A stretch of DNA of 32,622 bases from Symploca sp. SIO2E6 (GCA_010672425.1 JAAHGR010000016.1:20410-53031); one strand, 5' to 3'; positions 10,799 to 21,325 are shown, counted from the stretch's first letter. A program made the numbers and translations. Notes: generated by a model not told the origin, from the letters alone.

Positions 10799-11320
10799 AT
10801 GGGTTTTTGGAAAAGCTTTTTTAGCAGTTCTGATACTGCTTTGTCCCAGAAGCAGTATGAAGGGGATATCGTAGAAGGTACGATCAATCGCACCGATAAT
10901 AGAACTCGAATATTTTTTAGTACGGATCGAGAAGTTGACCTTTACGACTTAGAAGAACTATGTGATGCCGTTGGTTGGTCTCGGCGTCCCCTGCGCAAGG
11001 TGAAAAAAGCTATTCAGCACAGTTTTCTGGTTACCTGTATGTGGCAACAGCGGGGTAACAGTAGGCGCTTAATTGGCTTTGCTCGAGCGACTTCCGATCA
11101 TGCTTTCAATGCTACTATCTGGGATGTGGTGATCCACCCGGATTTCCAGAGTAAGGGGCTAGGTAAAGCCCTGATGAAGTATATGATCAAGAAGCTGCGG
11201 AGCGAGGATATCAGTAATATCACCTTATTTGCTGACCCTCAAGTGGTAAATTTTTATCGGAGAATGGGATTTATGCCGGATCCAGAAGGCATCAAAGGTA
11301 TGTTCTGGTATCCAGATTAA
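10799..11320 (+). CDS. GNAT-family N-acetyltransferase (Ycf52 / plastid SNAT-like)
   Basis: 173 aa; [24 protein letters not shown] acetyl-CoA loop, [33 protein letters not shown]. Confidence 0.88.
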   Translation: MGFWKSFFSSSDTALSQKQYEGDIVEGTINRTDNRTRIFFSTDREVDLYDLEELCDAVGWSRRPLRKVKKAIQHSFLVTCMWQQRGNSRRLIGFARATSDHAFNATIWDVVIHPDFQSKGLGKALMKYMIKKLRSEDISNITLFADPQVVNFYRRMGFMPDPEGIKGMFWYPD

Positions 11321-11395
11321 GTTCAGGCTGTTAGCTAAGATGACAGCTAAATTGTCAAAAAGCAAAAAGTAAGTTATACTGGAACCAGTATTAAC

Positions 11396-11469
11396 CGGGA
11401 TGTAGCGCAGCTTGGTAGCGCGCCTGCTTTGGGAGCAGGATGTCGCAGGTTCAAATCCTGTCATCCCGA
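11396..11469 (+). tRNA. tRNA-Pro(TGG)
   Basis: CGGGATG/CATCCCG acceptor stem, anticodon arm CCTGCTTTGGGAGCAGG, T-arm GCAGGTTCAAATCCTGT. Confidence 0.97.
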
Positions 11470-11479
11470 TTGAGGAAGG

Positions 11480-11551
11480 TTAAGGGCGCACGTCGTTAAG
11501 GGCGCACGTCGTTAAGGGCGCACGTCGTTAAGGGCGCACGTCGGTGCGCCC
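11480..11551 (+). repeat. Four 16-bp tandem repeats ending in a GC hairpin
   Basis: (TTAAGGGCGCACGTCG)4; last unit forms GGGCGCAC-GTCG-GTGCGCCC (11532-11551) followed by CTACGTTTT. Confidence 0.9.
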
Positions 11552-11588
11552 CTACGTTTTAATAAGCGAAGCTTCGAGGTGAAAAATA

Positions 11589-11617
11589 TTGACAATCAAC
11601 AAGAAACATGATATAGA
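11589..11617 (+). promoter_or_regulatory. Candidate sigma-70-type promoter
   Basis: TTGACA, 17-nt spacer, TATAGA; about 240 nt upstream of the Tic22 ORF. Confidence 0.5.
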
Positions 11618-11860
11618 TTAGTATCGCAATTGACGCAGCAATGATTTTGGTGGAACTATTCGAGATGGAATAGAGTCTGGAAATCCAGTCCTGAACTAGA
11701 ATCAGACAATTACTTAAGGAGGGAAGAAATCATAAAGACTAGAATTAAGTAGAAGAATTAATAGGGCAAAATCAGGATGACCTAAAAATTAGAACATCCT
11801 TAAGCTAGAGCCTGATGCTCGTTGTGTCAATTTAGATAAGATCATATTCCTGAGGTAATT

Positions 11861-12685
11861 GTGATGAAATCATTGGTTCGCTGGGGGGCAACCCTAGGTT
11901 TAGTCGGCAGCACCCTTTTAGGTTCTTTCTTTACAGCTAATCTCGGAGCACTGGCACTGCCAGAGGAAGAAATTACCGAGAGATTGCAAGCTATTCCTGT
12001 ATTTACCATTACAGATGGTAGAGGAGCACCCTTAGTCCAGACTGTTACTCTTCCACCAAATAACCAAGCAACAAGTCAAGAGAGCCAAACAGTAGACGTA
12101 GCCAGAGTCTTTATGAGTCAGCAAGATGCTAATACTTTCCTGGCAGACTTGAAATCAAAAGATCCTAATTTAGGCAACAGTGTACAAATATCCCCTGTTT
12201 CTTTAGCAGAAGTATACGAACTCGAGAAAAATAGTCGCAGCCAGCAAGAGGATTTAGATTTTGCCTTGATACCCAAACAAGAACAGGTGCGATTGGCACA
12301 GCCACTTTGGGAAGCACAGATAACAGAATGGGAACGTCAGAACCCAAATGAAAAACCCAGAAGTAAAGAATTTCAGGGTGTACCCCTATTTGCGGCTAAA
12401 GCTGGTCCGGGGCAGGGATATCTGACTATCCAATTACAAAATGGTGAGCAGTCAATTCCTTTCTTTTTTGACAAAAGCTTACTACAGGAAATGGTAGATC
12501 GTTATAAACAGCAACAACCAAATCAGGCTAGCAGTGTTGTTATCGAAGTGGTACCTCTTGAAGGATTAATTTCTACCTTACAGAGGGAGGACAATCCAGA
12601 TCTCCAGAAAATCACCCTGATGCCATCCCGGGAGTCCTTACAGTTTTTGCGGAGTCTCCGTTCTAATTCTAATGGTTCCAATTAG
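11861..12685 (+). CDS. Tic22-family protein
   Basis: 274 aa; signal-like N-terminus, ERLQAIPVFTITDGRGAPLV, VARVFMSQQDANTFLADLK. Confidence 0.88.
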   Translation: MMKSLVRWGATLGLVGSTLLGSFFTANLGALALPEEEITERLQAIPVFTITDGRGAPLVQTVTLPPNNQATSQESQTVDVARVFMSQQDANTFLADLKSKDPNLGNSVQISPVSLAEVYELEKNSRSQQEDLDFALIPKQEQVRLAQPLWEAQITEWERQNPNEKPRSKEFQGVPLFAAKAGPGQGYLTIQLQNGEQSIPFFFDKSLLQEMVDRYKQQQPNQASSVVIEVVPLEGLISTLQREDNPDLQKITLMPSRESLQFLRSLRSNSNGSN

Positions 12686-12697
12686 AACTCTGGTAAG

Positions 12698-13594
12698 TTG
12701 TTATTAGTCTCAGGAGTTGAACTCTGGCAGTGGCGTTTAGCTGCCTTACAGGCAGCTAGGGAAGCTGGTATTCCTGTAGAAGAAGTGGATTGGCTCTTAC
12801 AGGAAGTTGCTGGACTTGAACCACTAGCATTACGTCTAGGGTCATTCAAAGATCGAGCTCAAATTCCCTTACAAATGCCACTGAACTCCCTATCTCAGCT
12901 ATGGCAGCAGCGCTTGCAGGAACGATTGCCGGTGCAGTACCTAGTTGGGGTAACCCATTGGCGTCACTTTGCTCTCACCGTTGCTCCTGCTGTCCTGATC
13001 CCTCGCCAAGAAACCGAGTGCCTGATTGACTTAGCAGTAGAAGCGGTTAGCCACAGCTCAAATCCTCAATTGGATTCAGGACATTGGGTAGATTTGGGAA
13101 CTGGTAGTGGCGCGATCGCTTTGGGATTGGCAGAGGTATTGACAAAAGCAACAATCCATGCAGTAGATTGTAGTCCATCGGCTCTAGCGATCGCCCAACA
13201 GAATGCTCAACGGCTGGGTTACTCCCCAAGGATAAAGTTTTACCAAGGGTCTTGGTGGGAGCCCCTGAAACCACTCCAAGGTCTTTGTAGTGGTATGGTA
13301 GCCAATCCACCTTACATACCCAGTAATTTGTTACAACAGTTACAGCCAGAGGTAGTAAACCATGAGCCTCATTTGGCTCTTGACGGTGGCAAAGATGGTT
13401 TAGACTGCATCCGGCAACTGGTTACCACCTCTGCCGATTATCTACAACCCGGTGGCATCTGGTTAATCGAAATGATGGCAGGACAAGCAGCGGCAGTAGT
13501 AGAACTACTAAAGCAGCAAGGCAGTTACACACAGATTCAAATCTTCCCAGATTTAGCAGGAATTGAGCGTTTTGCCTTAGCTTATCGGGTTTAA
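12698..13594 (+). CDS. prmC: Peptide chain release factor N5-glutamine methyltransferase
   Basis: VLIPRQETECLID, VDLGTGSGAIALGLA, VANPPYIP. Confidence 0.95.
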   Translation: MLLVSGVELWQWRLAALQAAREAGIPVEEVDWLLQEVAGLEPLALRLGSFKDRAQIPLQMPLNSLSQLWQQRLQERLPVQYLVGVTHWRHFALTVAPAVLIPRQETECLIDLAVEAVSHSSNPQLDSGHWVDLGTGSGAIALGLAEVLTKATIHAVDCSPSALAIAQQNAQRLGYSPRIKFYQGSWWEPLKPLQGLCSGMVANPPYIPSNLLQQLQPEVVNHEPHLALDGGKDGLDCIRQLVTTSADYLQPGGIWLIEMMAGQAAAVVELLKQQGSYTQIQIFPDLAGIERFALAYRV

Positions 13595-13596
13595 AA

Positions 13597-13631
13597 ATTG
13601 GGAATTGGGAATTGGGAATTGGGAATTGGGA
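13597..13631. repeat. STRR heptamer (ATTGGGA)5
   Basis: Five 7-bp units beginning 3 nt after the prmC stop. Confidence 0.95.
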
Positions 13632-13686
13632 ATTGAATTGCCCATTTAACGTAACCAATACCAATTGACCTGAATATTGGGACAGT

Positions 13687-13714
13687 TACTCATTACTCAT
13701 TACTCATTACTCAT
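13687..13714. repeat. STRR heptamer (TACTCAT)4
   Basis: Four 7-bp units; overlaps the 3' end of the flippase-like CDS. Confidence 0.95.
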
Positions 13715-14641
13715 TACTCCACCCTCCAAATATTGTCCCAAAAAAGGCAAACCTCCAATCGCCGGTAGTAGGTAGCGTGAGGTACAAAGTAGTCCCAATG
13801 CAGCAGCAATCGGAGTAGACAAATAAGGCTGGTAGAACCAAATCAAAGCGGCGTCACGAGTACCAACACCAGCAAAAGTTAGGGGCAATAAACCTGCTAA
13901 AATTGCTAGGGGGGAAAGGGCTAAGTTCGCTAAAAAAGGAGTCCAAGCGTTAAGAGCCAGGATAAATAACCAGATTTGGAGCAGATGGAGAAACCAGATG
14001 AAGATCGAGGTTATCGTAATTTTCAACAACTGTCCCTGATCGCGCCAGAAGTAGTCATGCATTTCTCCCCAGGATGTCTGTAATTTTTCCAGCTTAGAAC
14101 GTAGTTTTTTCGGAGCAAACCTTTTACTGACCAGGAAGAAGATTTTAGCCATTTTCCGGGAAGACAGTAACAAGATACCACAAACTAAGCCAACTGCTAC
14201 CAGCAAACTCATCAGTCCCAACCACCAATCTTGTTGACGATAAAAGCACAAGCCAAACACGCACCAGAGGAGTAGGGAGAGTAAATCGCAGGTTTTCTCA
14301 AACACCACTAGGGATAGAGACAAAGAACCATCTAAATGACCCCGCTGCTTGAGAAAATAAGCTTTAGCAATATCCCCCATTTTGGAAGGTAGTACCATAT
14401 TGAGAACACTTGCCGCCAGAATGAGGCGATTAGCTTCCCCAAAACCCAAGGTAGAACTAGGCATCAACTGTTGCAGCCGCCAAGCAGTAAACATGGTTAG
14501 GGGTATCACCATACCTAAACTAATTGCCATCCACCAGGGGTTACAGTTTGCCAATACTTTGATTAACCCCTGAAAGTCAATTTTCCAGTAGATTATTGCG
14601 AGGATAATCAGGCTGACGACTAGGGAAATCAGGCGTTTCAT
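13700..14641 (-). CDS. Lysylphosphatidylglycerol synthase TM-region / UPF0104 flippase-like membrane protein
   Basis: 313 aa multi-TM; LPSKMGDIAKAYFLKQR and GLLPLTFAGVGTRDAALIWFY signature segments. Confidence 0.85.
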   Translation of the reverse strand: MKRLISLVVSLIILAIIYWKIDFQGLIKVLANCNPWWMAISLGMVIPLTMFTAWRLQQLMPSSTLGFGEANRLILAASVLNMVLPSKMGDIAKAYFLKQRGHLDGSLSLSLVVFEKTCDLLSLLLWCVFGLCFYRQQDWWLGLMSLLVAVGLVCGILLLSSRKMAKIFFLVSKRFAPKKLRSKLEKLQTSWGEMHDYFWRDQGQLLKITITSIFIWFLHLLQIWLFILALNAWTPFLANLALSPLAILAGLLPLTFAGVGTRDAALIWFYQPYLSTPIAAALGLLCTSRYLLPAIGGLPFLGQYLEGGVMSNE

Positions 14642-14888
14642 GGGTGTTAGGCGTTAAAGAAAACGGGTTTCTTCTGATGACAACAAAGAAATATTAGCAT
14701 TTCTCCCCAAGAAACCCGGTTTCTGGAGCGATACTCCAGAATCACCAAATTTTTAATTCTCCATTTTACGTTGGCTGGATGAAGCAAGAATCCCACGTGC
14801 TTACAGCCGTGGGAGTGTCAATTAATCCTAATCTTCTCGTCTCCGCGTCCCCGCGTCTCCATCAAGCAATTTGGGGAAATATATCTAT

Positions 14889-15065
14889 TAGACATCTCCA
14901 GAAAAGGGAGCATCCCATTTTGGCGAGTTGTCTCATTTAGTATGCCTGTAACCCTTGCCATGTCGTTCTTTTGGTAATGTTTTTTCCAAAATGGGATGCT
15001 CCCCCAGAAAAGAACCTGAAACCCTTATGGTACTTAGGTAAATATTGAATTTTTGGAGATGTCTA
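14889..15065. mobile_element. MITE-like element with TIRs and a nested 18-bp inverted repeat
   Basis: Outer arms TAGACATCTCCA (14889-14900) / TGGAGATGTCTA (15054-15065); inner arms GGGAGCATCCCATTTTGG (14906-14923) / CCAAAATGGGATGCTCCC (14986-15003); noncoding. Confidence 0.65.
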
Positions 15066-15069
15066 TTGG

Positions 15070-16044
15070 TTAACTGCCAACTAAGATTGCACTAGCCAAA
15101 GTTTGGCAACTTTCCATCACAACTGCTACTATCTGCTGCGTCATCGGTAAGCTATCTACTACCATGCCAGTACAGAGGAGCATCATGTAGAGGATGGAGT
15201 ACTTGAACAAGGAACGGGCAAGCTGATTATTAGTGGGATTGCACAACAGTAGCCACGCTTTCTTGAGAAACAAGCTGCCTAAAACTAAGGCAATTGTCCC
15301 ATACACTACACCAGATGCTCCTAAGGGATAAACCAATAGCAGGGACATAGGTACAACTAGTAAAGTATAATACCAAATCTGACGAGTAGTTGACTCTTCA
15401 CCCGCTACAACCGGTAGCATGGGTATACCTACTTGGGCGTAGTCATCTTTAATCATCAAGGCCAGAGCCCAGAAATGGGGAGGTGTCCACAGAAAGATAA
15501 TGGTAAACAATAACCAAGGAGTCCAACTTAAGTCACCGGTAACTGCTGCCCATCCTACTAAGGGGGGAATGGAGCCCGCCGCACCACCAATGACAATATT
15601 CTGGGTAGTATGACGCTTGAGTAAGTGGGTGTAAATACCCAGATAAAAGACAAGACCCGAAATTGCTAATAGAGCACTCAATAGGTTAGCAAATACAGCC
15701 AACAGGGTGAAAGAAAGAACCGCTAGCGCAATCGCAAATACCAGAGCATCACGGGATTGTACCTTACCGGAAGGGATAGGACGATTTCTCGTGCGCAACA
15801 TGTCATAGTCGATGTCACGATCATAAATGCAGTTGAGGGTTTGGGCAGCAGCAGCAGCCAGAGTACCACCGACTAGGGTTACTAGCAGCAATAAAGGGTC
15901 TACTTGTCCATGAGAGGCAATCCACATAGCTGCTGCTGTCGTAATCAGCAACAAGGGAATAATCCGAGGCTTTGTTAGCTGATAGTAGCTTTGAATAACT
16001 TGCAAGAAGTTTTCATGCTGACGGGATACACTTGTCCCAATCAT
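15070..16044 (-). CDS. ctaB: Protoheme IX farnesyltransferase (heme O synthase)
   Basis: 324 aa multi-[46 protein letters not shown]. Confidence 0.96.
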   Translation of the reverse strand: MIGTSVSRQHENFLQVIQSYYQLTKPRIIPLLLITTAAAMWIASHGQVDPLLLLVTLVGGTLAAAAAQTLNCIYDRDIDYDMLRTRNRPIPSGKVQSRDALVFAIALAVLSFTLLAVFANLLSALLAISGLVFYLGIYTHLLKRHTTQNIVIGGAAGSIPPLVGWAAVTGDLSWTPWLLFTIIFLWTPPHFWALALMIKDDYAQVGIPMLPVVAGEESTTRQIWYYTLLVVPMSLLLVYPLGASGVVYGTIALVLGSLFLKKAWLLLCNPTNNQLARSLFKYSILYMMLLCTGMVVDSLPMTQQIVAVVMESCQTLASAILVGS

Positions 16045-16197
16045 TAATTCACCTATTCCTTTTATAAAACAATTTTTGCGCTTTGCTCACCTCCCTTTAG
16101 GGGGAAGTTAACGAAATATGAAGGGGGATTTAATTTCTCCGCGTCTGGTGCGTCTGGTGCGTCTGCTTACTCGCTTTTCCACACCTCCCACACTCCC

Positions 16198-17175
16198 TTA
16201 AGGGGAAGTACTGACAGGAGAATTCCTGAGTTGACTGGCAATAGCTCGATCCCGCAATGCCAAAACTGTAAAGGCTACCAGTGAGCCTAGTAAAGCTGCT
16301 CCCACGATTTGATGAGCAACAGTTAGGGGTTCGACTTGTAATTTGAACTTGAAGGTGGCAATACCCAAGAGTATCTGTAAGATCACTAATCCACCAGCCA
16401 AATTAGCCAACTGGCGCAGCAGGAAAGGTAATGCTGGAGAGCGCCAAGCAATCAACACCACTGCCAGAGTTGCCAGAGTTGCCGGGAGGACACCAACAAT
16501 ATGGCTATTCATCACACTACAAAGTTGAGATACCCCAAAACATTGATGTAATGCCCATCGGGAGGCAACTAATCCACCCAAAAGGCTTTGTAAATAAACC
16601 AAAATTGCCGCAATTAAGCCGATCCAGGGTAATTGTCCTGTAGTACCCGTACCTTGATAAGGCGTCAGCGCCATGCCAATTACGATTAGGGTAATGAAAA
16701 ATAACAGTGCTGTTCCCAGGTGAGCCGTAACGATATCAAATCTGAGCAATTCCGTTACGGTTAATCCTCCCAAAACACCTTGGAAAACAATTAAACCAAG
16801 GGCAAAGGTGGAAACCCAAGGCAGCCAGTTGGGCAAAGAGCGCCGCTGCCACCAAGATGAACCAAACAGGAGAATTGTACTCAAACCAACTAAGGATGCA
16901 TCCAAGCGGTGAAACCACTCTAGGAATACTTGCAGGTTCATTTGCCCAGTAGGAACTAACTGACCATAGCACAAAGGCCAGTCCGGACAAGCAAGTCCTG
17001 CATTCATCACCCGTGTCGCACTACCTACTGCCATTAACAACAAAGTAGCGATCGCTATTTTCCACACTAGGCGACGGATACGTTCTTGGGGTTCTGATGT
17101 TTTTTTTACTTTAACAAAATTACGATTGCGAAAGGTTAAGGAATACGCCAGGTTCTGGAGGACTGATTCAGCCAT
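16198..17175 (-). CDS. ctaA: Heme A synthase (COX15/CtaA)
   Basis: 325 aa; GSATRVMNAGLACPDWPLCYGQ, EWFHRLDASLVG, HQIVGAALLG. Confidence 0.95.
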   Translation of the reverse strand: MAESVLQNLAYSLTFRNRNFVKVKKTSEPQERIRRLVWKIAIATLLLMAVGSATRVMNAGLACPDWPLCYGQLVPTGQMNLQVFLEWFHRLDASLVGLSTILLFGSSWWQRRSLPNWLPWVSTFALGLIVFQGVLGGLTVTELLRFDIVTAHLGTALLFFITLIVIGMALTPYQGTGTTGQLPWIGLIAAILVYLQSLLGGLVASRWALHQCFGVSQLCSVMNSHIVGVLPATLATLAVVLIAWRSPALPFLLRQLANLAGGLVILQILLGIATFKFKLQVEPLTVAHQIVGAALLGSLVAFTVLALRDRAIASQLRNSPVSTSP

Positions 17176-17601
17176 AGCAACAATTGCCCATCAAAATTAA
17201 CCAAGAAGGGAGGAGTTCAGGAGTTGGTGAACTACTTCTTTAACTAAAATTTGAGTACCGGCTCATTCCCTTATCGAATGCACTACCACTCTTCGGTGGG
17301 AACCGACCCTCCTTAACCACTTTAACCACAGTTTTCCCACATCACGATAGTTTTAGATATTTTTCAGAATTGTTATTATTGCAGTTTTTCTGGAATGAAA
17401 TCTTATATTTTCCTTAAATAAAATTCATATTGTAAATATTTATAGAGGTTTCTGGTGAAACTAATCTTGAGTCTTGTACAAAAAAACTCATGCCATCGTC
17501 AGGCAATCCTGAAAAAAATCGAAAAATCTACTGCAAGTCCCCACATGACCCTTGACCTGCTTTACCTTGGTAGAGAGTAAGCAGACTTTCACTTTCAGCC
17601 T

Positions 17602-18642
17602 GTGAATATTCCAAGCCAAATTACAACTCTGATAATTGGCATTGCCGTGACTTTGATCAGCCTCTGGTATGGTCAAAACCACGGACTAATGCCGGTAGCA
17701 GCCTCTGAGGAAGCGGGACAGGTAGATGGTCTGTTCAACACGATGATGACCATTGCTACGGGTCTATTTATCCTCATTCAAGGAGCGCTGATCTATTCTG
17801 TGATCAAGTTTCGCAGACGCAAAAATGACCAGACAGATGGCCCATCGGTTCATGGTAATGTTCCTTTGGAGATTGTCTGGACAGCGATTCCTGCGGTAAT
17901 TGTCTTGATCCTATCTTTGTATAGTTTTGAAGTTTACAATATCATGGGGGGTCTAGACCCCATGGCTTCCCATGATCATCACAGTTCCCAGCTAGCTCAC
18001 CATCAGCAGATGTCAACGGATGAGCAAGATGTAGACCAAAGTTTGATTGCCTTTGCTCCCTCTCAAGGACAACTAGCTTTAGGTCTTGGTGCTTCTCCCA
18101 AAACCGAAGGTCAAGAAGCTTCCCTAACAGTAGATGTTATGGGTTTACAGTATGCCTGGATTTTCACTTACCCTGACACTGATATTGTATCTGGGGACTT
18201 GCATATCCGAGTAAACGAAGAGGTGCAGCTCAACCTCACAGCTATGGACGTTTTACATGCCTTCTGGCTGCCACAGTTTAGGATTAAGCAAGACGCCATC
18301 CCTGGTAGAGAGTCCCAACTGCGGTTCACACCAACGAAACTTGGTGATTACCCAATAATTTGTGCCGAACTCTGCGGCTCCTATCACGGAGCAATGGTTA
18401 CCAGACTCTACGTTGACACCCCAGAAGATTATCAGGCATGGGTTCAAGAGCAACTACTTGCTAGTGTAGACAAGCCGGAAGAAACCATTGCTCTCAATCC
18501 GGCTCAGATGTCAGACAGTGAGTTTTTGGCCCCCTATGCTCAAGAAATGGGCATTGACTCACAAACCCTCAAGCACTTGGATCATTCCCATCATGAGTCG
18601 GGGACAGGAATATCAGAACTCAACTCTTCTTCTCTTCCTTAG
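17602..18642 (+). CDS. ctaC: Cytochrome c oxidase subunit II
   Basis: 346 aa, GTG start; CuA motif CAELCGSYHGAM, VNEEVQLNLTAMDVLHAFWLPQFRIKQDAIPG. Confidence 0.96.
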   Translation: MNIPSQITTLIIGIAVTLISLWYGQNHGLMPVAASEEAGQVDGLFNTMMTIATGLFILIQGALIYSVIKFRRRKNDQTDGPSVHGNVPLEIVWTAIPAVIVLILSLYSFEVYNIMGGLDPMASHDHHSSQLAHHQQMSTDEQDVDQSLIAFAPSQGQLALGLGASPKTEGQEASLTVDVMGLQYAWIFTYPDTDIVSGDLHIRVNEEVQLNLTAMDVLHAFWLPQFRIKQDAIPGRESQLRFTPTKLGDYPIICAELCGSYHGAMVTRLYVDTPEDYQAWVQEQLLASVDKPEETIALNPAQMSDSEFLAPYAQEMGIDSQTLKHLDHSHHESGTGISELNSSSLP

Positions 18643-18713
18643 TGTTCTTTGTGCCTTTGTGGTTCATTCAATCACTACTCCTCTTACCTTCATTTGCCCT
18701 TGACGAGTTTCTT

Positions 18714-20399
18714 ATGACTACACAAGCAGAGCAACAAGAATCTGCCCAAAATACAGGTCACGTTGTTGAAAAACAGCAACGACGTTGGCAAGATTACTTT
18801 ACTTTCAACACAGACCATAAAGTGATTGGGCTTCAATACCTAGTCACTTCATTTTTGTTCAGTTTTGTCGGTGGTGCCTTAGCTGCAACCATGCGCACAG
18901 AATTGGCCACACCCTATTCTGATTTGGTAAGTCCCGAAATTTACAACAAGCTGATGACCATGCACGGGACGATCATGATCTTCCTGTGGGTTATCCCAGC
19001 TGGTGCTGCCTTTGCTAACTATCTAATCCCCTTGATGATAGGAGCAGAGGATATGGCCTTTCCCAAGCTCAATGCCGTTGCCTTTTGGATGTTACCTCCT
19101 GCCGGTTTGCTCTTATTAAGTAGCTTTTTCGTCGGTGCGCCGGAAGCGGGTTGGACATCTTACCCTCCCTTGAGCCTCATTAGTTCTCAGGCGGGGGAAG
19201 CAATTTGGATTATGAGCTTGCTGTTGATTGGGACATCTTCGATTTTGGGGGCCATGAATTTTCTGATCACCATGCTGAAGATGCGAGTACCTAGCATGAC
19301 GATTCATCAAATGCCCCTCTTTTGCTGGTCGATGCTGGCTACTTCTGCACTGGGCCTACTTTCTACCCCAGTCTTAGCATCAGCTTTGATTCTTCTGGCT
19401 TTTGATTTGATTGCTGGAACCAGCTTCTTCAACCCGATTGGAGGGGGAGATCCAGTGATTTACCAACACATGTTCTGGTTTTACTCCCACCCAGCAGTTT
19501 ATATCATGATCCTCCCCTTCTTTGGGGTAATTTCGGAAGTATTGCCAGTACATGCTCGTAAACCGATCTTTGGTTATCGAGCGATCGCTTATTCTAGTAT
19601 GGCGATTAGTTTCTTGGGTTTGATTGTTTGGGCTCACCACATGTTTACTAGTGGTACTCCTGGTTGGTTGCGCATGTTCTTCATGGCAGCCACCATGCTC
19701 ATTGCCGTACCCACAGGAATTAAGATTTTTGGCTGGTGTGCCACTATCTGGGGTGGCAAAATCAGCTTTAATACTTCCATGCTGTTTGGCGTCGGCTTTA
19801 TCTCCGCTTTCTTAATCGGGGGACTCACCGGTGTAATGCTGGCGGCAGTTCCTTTTGATATTCACGTCCACGACACCTATTTTGTGGTTGCTCACCTGCA
19901 CTATGTGCTCTTTGGTGGTTCGGTATTAGGTCTCTATGCCGGATTCTACCATTGGTTCCCCAAAATGACTGGGCGGATGGTCAACGAAACCTTGGGACGA
20001 ATTCACTTTGTCATGACCTTCCTTGGTTTGAACCTAACTTTCTTGCCAATGCACGAGTTAGGTTTATTGGGTATGAATCGCCGGGTAGCGATGTACGACC
20101 CCCAATTTCAAACCATCAACATACTCTGCACCGCCGGTTCTTATCTACTAGCAGCTGCCAGTTTACCCTTTATCATCAATGTTCTCTGGAGCTTGAACCG
20201 TGGAACCCAAGCTGGTCGTAATCCCTGGAAAGCTCTAACTTTAGAGTGGCAGACTACTTCTCCCCCAGCCATTGAAAACTTCTCCGAAGAGCCAATTTTG
20301 TGGGCAGAACCTTACGACTACGGTATAGATACTTACAGTGTTGACAGAGAGCAACAGGTGGAAGAGTTACTAGCTGAAGTTAAGGCAGATGCTGGGTAA
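18714..20399 (+). CDS. ctaD: Cytochrome c oxidase subunit I
   Basis: Haem-copper oxidase motifs WFYSHPAVYIMILPFFG, HDTYFVVAHLHYVLFGG; start set at ATG 18714 (MTTQAEQQ) rather than GTG 18642. Confidence 0.96.
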   Translation: MTTQAEQQESAQNTGHVVEKQQRRWQDYFTFNTDHKVIGLQYLVTSFLFSFVGGALAATMRTELATPYSDLVSPEIYNKLMTMHGTIMIFLWVIPAGAAFANYLIPLMIGAEDMAFPKLNAVAFWMLPPAGLLLLSSFFVGAPEAGWTSYPPLSLISSQAGEAIWIMSLLLIGTSSILGAMNFLITMLKMRVPSMTIHQMPLFCWSMLATSALGLLSTPVLASALILLAFDLIAGTSFFNPIGGGDPVIYQHMFWFYSHPAVYIMILPFFGVISEVLPVHARKPIFGYRAIAYSSMAISFLGLIVWAHHMFTSGTPGWLRMFFMAATMLIAVPTGIKIFGWCATIWGGKISFNTSMLFGVGFISAFLIGGLTGVMLAAVPFDIHVHDTYFVVAHLHYVLFGGSVLGLYAGFYHWFPKMTGRMVNETLGRIHFVMTFLGLNLTFLPMHELGLLGMNRRVAMYDPQFQTINILCTAGSYLLAAASLPFIINVLWSLNRGTQAGRNPWKALTLEWQTTSPPAIENFSEEPILWAEPYDYGIDTYSVDREQQVEELLAEVKADAG

Positions 20400-20410
20400 T
20401 TTTTGGAGTA

Positions 20411-20465
20411 GGGAATTGGGAATTGGGAATTGGGAATTGGGAATTGAGAATTGAGAATTGGGAAT
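20411..20465. repeat. STRR heptamer (GGGAATT/GAGAATT)8
   Basis: About eight 7-bp units starting 12 nt after the ctaD stop. Confidence 0.95.
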
Positions 20466-20533
20466 AGTCTACTTTCATTCTCTGGTAGTGAAATTTTTCA
20501 TCGGGACTGGCTTGCAGCCTTGCAGCCTCCTGT

Positions 20534-20568
20534 CTCCTGCCTCCTGCCTCCTGCCTCCTGCCTCCTGC
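20534..20568. repeat. STRR heptamer (CTCCTGC)5
   Basis: Five perfect 7-bp units in the ctaD-ctaE spacer. Confidence 0.95.
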
Positions 20569-20580
20569 CTCCTTGCACCA

Positions 20581-20613
20581 ACAACAAACAACCAACAACC
20601 AACAACCAACAAC
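20581..20613. repeat. STRR heptamer ACCAACA/CAACAAA-type
   Basis: ACAACAAACAACCAACAACCAACAACCAACAACC, just before the ctaE ATG at 20619. Confidence 0.85.
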
Positions 20614-20618
20614 CATAT

Positions 20619-21248
20619 ATGCAAAGTTCAGCTATAGACGAGGCGAAAATTGCCCTTAACTATCATCATGAGCCTGAGGCAGCGGAACATCATCATGGAC
20701 ATCCAGATTTCCGGATGTTGGGAGTTGCTGTTTTTCTAATCGCCGACAGTATGACTTTTCTCGGTCTGTTTGTCGCGTTTTTGATTTACAACCTCACCGT
20801 ACCAGAATTTCCTCCTGAAGGCATTGAATTAGAGTTGTTGCTACCGGGAATCAACACCTTGATTCTGGTTTCCAGCAGTTTCGTCATGCACAAAGGTCAA
20901 AGTGCCCTCAAAAAAAATGATGTTTCTGGTTTGCGCCTCTGGTTTGGCATCACAGCACTAATGGGTGCGATGTTCCTCGGTGGACAGCTTTATGAATACA
21001 GCCATACAGGATTCGGTCTAACCGACAATTTATTCGCTAGTTGTTTCTATGTCTTAACTGGTTTCCACGGTCTTCATGTTAGCTGTGGACTAGGATTGAT
21101 TTTGTTTGTACTGGCGCGATCCCTCAAACCGAATCACTACTCCAAGGAATCCCACTTTGGGGTAGAAGCCGCAGAACTTTACTGGCACTTTGTCGATGTC
21201 GTCTGGATTGTCCTGTTTATCCTAGTGTATTTGCTCCCCCTAGTTTGA
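20619..21248 (+). CDS. ctaE: Cytochrome c oxidase subunit III
   Basis: HPDFRMLGVAVFLIADSMTFLGLFVAF, GFHGLHVSCGLGLILF, ELYWHFVDVVWIVLFILVYL; upstream ORF extension is STRR-encoded. Confidence 0.95.
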   Translation: MQSSAIDEAKIALNYHHEPEAAEHHHGHPDFRMLGVAVFLIADSMTFLGLFVAFLIYNLTVPEFPPEGIELELLLPGINTLILVSSSFVMHKGQSALKKNDVSGLRLWFGITALMGAMFLGGQLYEYSHTGFGLTDNLFASCFYVLTGFHGLHVSCGLGLILFVLARSLKPNHYSKESHFGVEAAELYWHFVDVVWIVLFILVYLLPLV

Positions 21249-21257
21249 GCAGACTGA

Positions 21258-21325
21258 AGATCCCCGACTTCTTCTATCGGAATGTCTGAGTTAATCACAT
21301 ACTTGACCTAAGAAGTCGGGGATCT
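21258..21325. repeat. Inverted repeat (hairpin) downstream of ctaE
   Basis: AGATCCCCGACTTCTT (21258-21273) / AAGAAGTCGGGGATCT (21310-21325), perfect 16 bp. Confidence 0.85.

Noticed and set aside
20451-20618. Annotated N-terminal extension of ctaE (MRIGNSLLSF...[14 protein letters not shown])
   Set aside because: Encoded by STRRs and the composite core; ctaE homology starts at MQSSAIDEAK, ATG 20619
15070-21248. ctaB-ctaA divergent from ctaCDE as a novel cluster
   Set aside because: This arrangement and its gene content are standard for cyanobacterial aa3-type cytochrome oxidase
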